Of a stretch of DNA of 64,000 bases, positions 63,456 through 64,000 are shown piece by piece. The stretch lies in NCBI RefSeq assembly GCF_900013425.1, contig NZ_FBXK01000001.1:1052501-1116500 (forward strand), read 5' to 3'. Source of the DNA: Sphingobium sp. Z007. Lineage in GTDB: Bacteria; Pseudomonadota; Alphaproteobacteria; Sphingomonadales; Sphingomonadaceae. The notes under the pieces were generated by a model, which saw only the letters and a list, made by a program, of their open reading frames with translations, ran no database searches and was not told where the DNA came from. The translations under genes were made by a program, and so were the position numbers. The stretch's first letter is position 1, and each line of letters opens with the position of its first letter.

Positions 63456-63785
63456 TCAACTCCCCCGATAGGTCGAATAGCCATAGGGCGAAACCAGCAA
63501 CGGCACATGATAATGGCCATCGTCCGAGACACCGAAATGGACAGTTATAACGTCAAGAAAAGGCGGGTCAGCCAGCACGGTTCCGCGCGCCCGATAATAG
63601 GCCGCGACCGCGAATGTCAGCTGGTAGCAGCCGGGATCGATCGGGGGCAGGCCGGGGCAGCGCCCGTCCGCATTGGTGGCGCCTGCGAACAATAGCGCGC
63701 CGTCCTGCGACAGCAATTGGATCGCCACTCCGTCGGCCGGGCAGCCATGGGCGGTGTCGAGGACATGGGTGGACAGGATAGTCAT
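63456..63785 (-). CDS. uraH: 5-hydroxyisourate hydrolase
   Basis: 109 aa transthyretin-like protein from the ATG at 63785. LSTHVLDTAHGCPADGVAIQL is the N-terminal signature with the active-site His. Arg is in the middle, and the tail is PLLVSPYGYSTYRGS, the YxTYRGS ending that separates the enzyme from transthyretin. It hydrolyses the first product of urate oxidation. This shows that the pathway continues past urate. Its start overlaps the upstream partial gene stop as ATGA. Confidence 0.92.
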   Translation of the reverse strand: MTILSTHVLDTAHGCPADGVAIQLLSQDGALLFAGATNADGRCPGLPPIDPGCYQLTFAVAAYYRARGTVLADPPFLDVITVHFGVSDDGHYHVPLLVSPYGYSTYRGS

Positions 63786-64000
63786 TCGGCCGCCTCCTGG
63801 CGCGGCCATTGGCCGATAAATTCCGCTTCATCATAGGCGATCAGGTCGGCGACCAGCGCGTCCTTATCGTCCAGGAACAGCTGGTCGGTAACGCCGCGGA
63901 CCAGCCGGGGCAGGGCGGTCTGCAACCCCGACAGGGCCGAGGCGGACAGGCCCAGGCTGATGAGCGCCGAATAGTTGAAGGCGAACACGCCGTGCAGCGC
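63782..64000 (-). CDS. Partial gene at the window edge, unknown (possibly FAD-dependent oxidoreductase)
   Basis: Only the last 72 residues are visible; the frame is open to the window end. ALHGVFAFNYSALISLGLSASALSGLQTALPRLVRGVTDQLFLDDKD resembles a C-terminus of NAD(P)/FAD-binding proteins, but this is a weak impression. Being first in the uraH-xdhABC-guaD operon, an enzyme of urate oxidation (a flavin-dependent urate hydroxylase) would fit the pathway. No function can be assigned from this part. Confidence 0.45.
   Translation of the reverse strand, partial: ALHGVFAFNYSALISLGLSASALSGLQTALPRLVRGVTDQLFLDDKDALVADLIAYDEAEFIGQWPRQEAAE

Overview
The window looks like chromosomal DNA of a sphingomonad (Alphaproteobacteria, Sphingomonadaceae; Sphingobium or Novosphingobium-like). 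The base composition is GC-rich, and there are several large TonB receptors next to glycosidases. The glutathione transferases resemble LigF and LigG of lignin-degrading Sphingobium, and short hairpin repeats of the kind common in this family are present. No rRNA, tRNA or CRISPR array was recognised.

Region 1 (1-27.9 kb) is a hemicellulose locus. It holds a SASA-type acetylesterase, four GH43 enzymes, GH95, GH27, a GH127 remnant, a type-B carboxylesterase, a LacI regulator, an MFS transporter, a TonB receptor, a DUF1593 protein and a beta-helix (GH141-like) protein. A shared palindrome built on TAGCGCTA lies in front of the GH operon, the TonB receptor and, unexpectedly, a CPA2 cation/proton antiporter; a degenerate copy precedes the MFS-xynB operon. 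The TonB receptor is cut by a clean IS21-family insertion of 2494 bp with a 7-bp target duplication.

Region 2 (27.9-33.2 kb) is a glutathione-dependent aryl-ether cluster. A LigF-like etherase, a LigG-like lyase, an aldehyde dehydrogenase and a CmcJ/NvfI-type oxygenase lie on the minus strand. A Nu-class GST and a hotdog thioesterase are divergent from them. Next comes a dead IS110-family element inside a pair of facing REP-like hairpins, a DUF4197 lipoprotein and a small unknown protein.

Region 3 (35.8-45.5 kb) is a maltodextrin/starch locus: GH97, GH13 alpha-glucosidase, exported GH13 alpha-amylase, a TonB receptor broken by a one-base frameshift, and a divergent LacI regulator with nested palindromes between them.

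Region 4 (45.5-64 kb) is a purine utilisation locus. One operon has a TonB receptor, an exported NUP-family protein and an NCS2 permease. A second has another exported NUP protein and an exported adenosine deaminase, divergent from a LysR regulator. A phosphoribosyltransferase, a LOG-type phosphoribohydrolase and an adenine deaminase follow. Last is a long overlapping operon for 5-hydroxyisourate hydrolase, xanthine dehydrogenase (xdhABC), guanine deaminase and a HAD phosphatase. Together they suggest outer-membrane uptake of nucleosides, periplasmic deamination and base release, inner-membrane base uptake, then oxidation to urate and beyond. Many adjacent genes overlap by ATGA, which indicates translational coupling.
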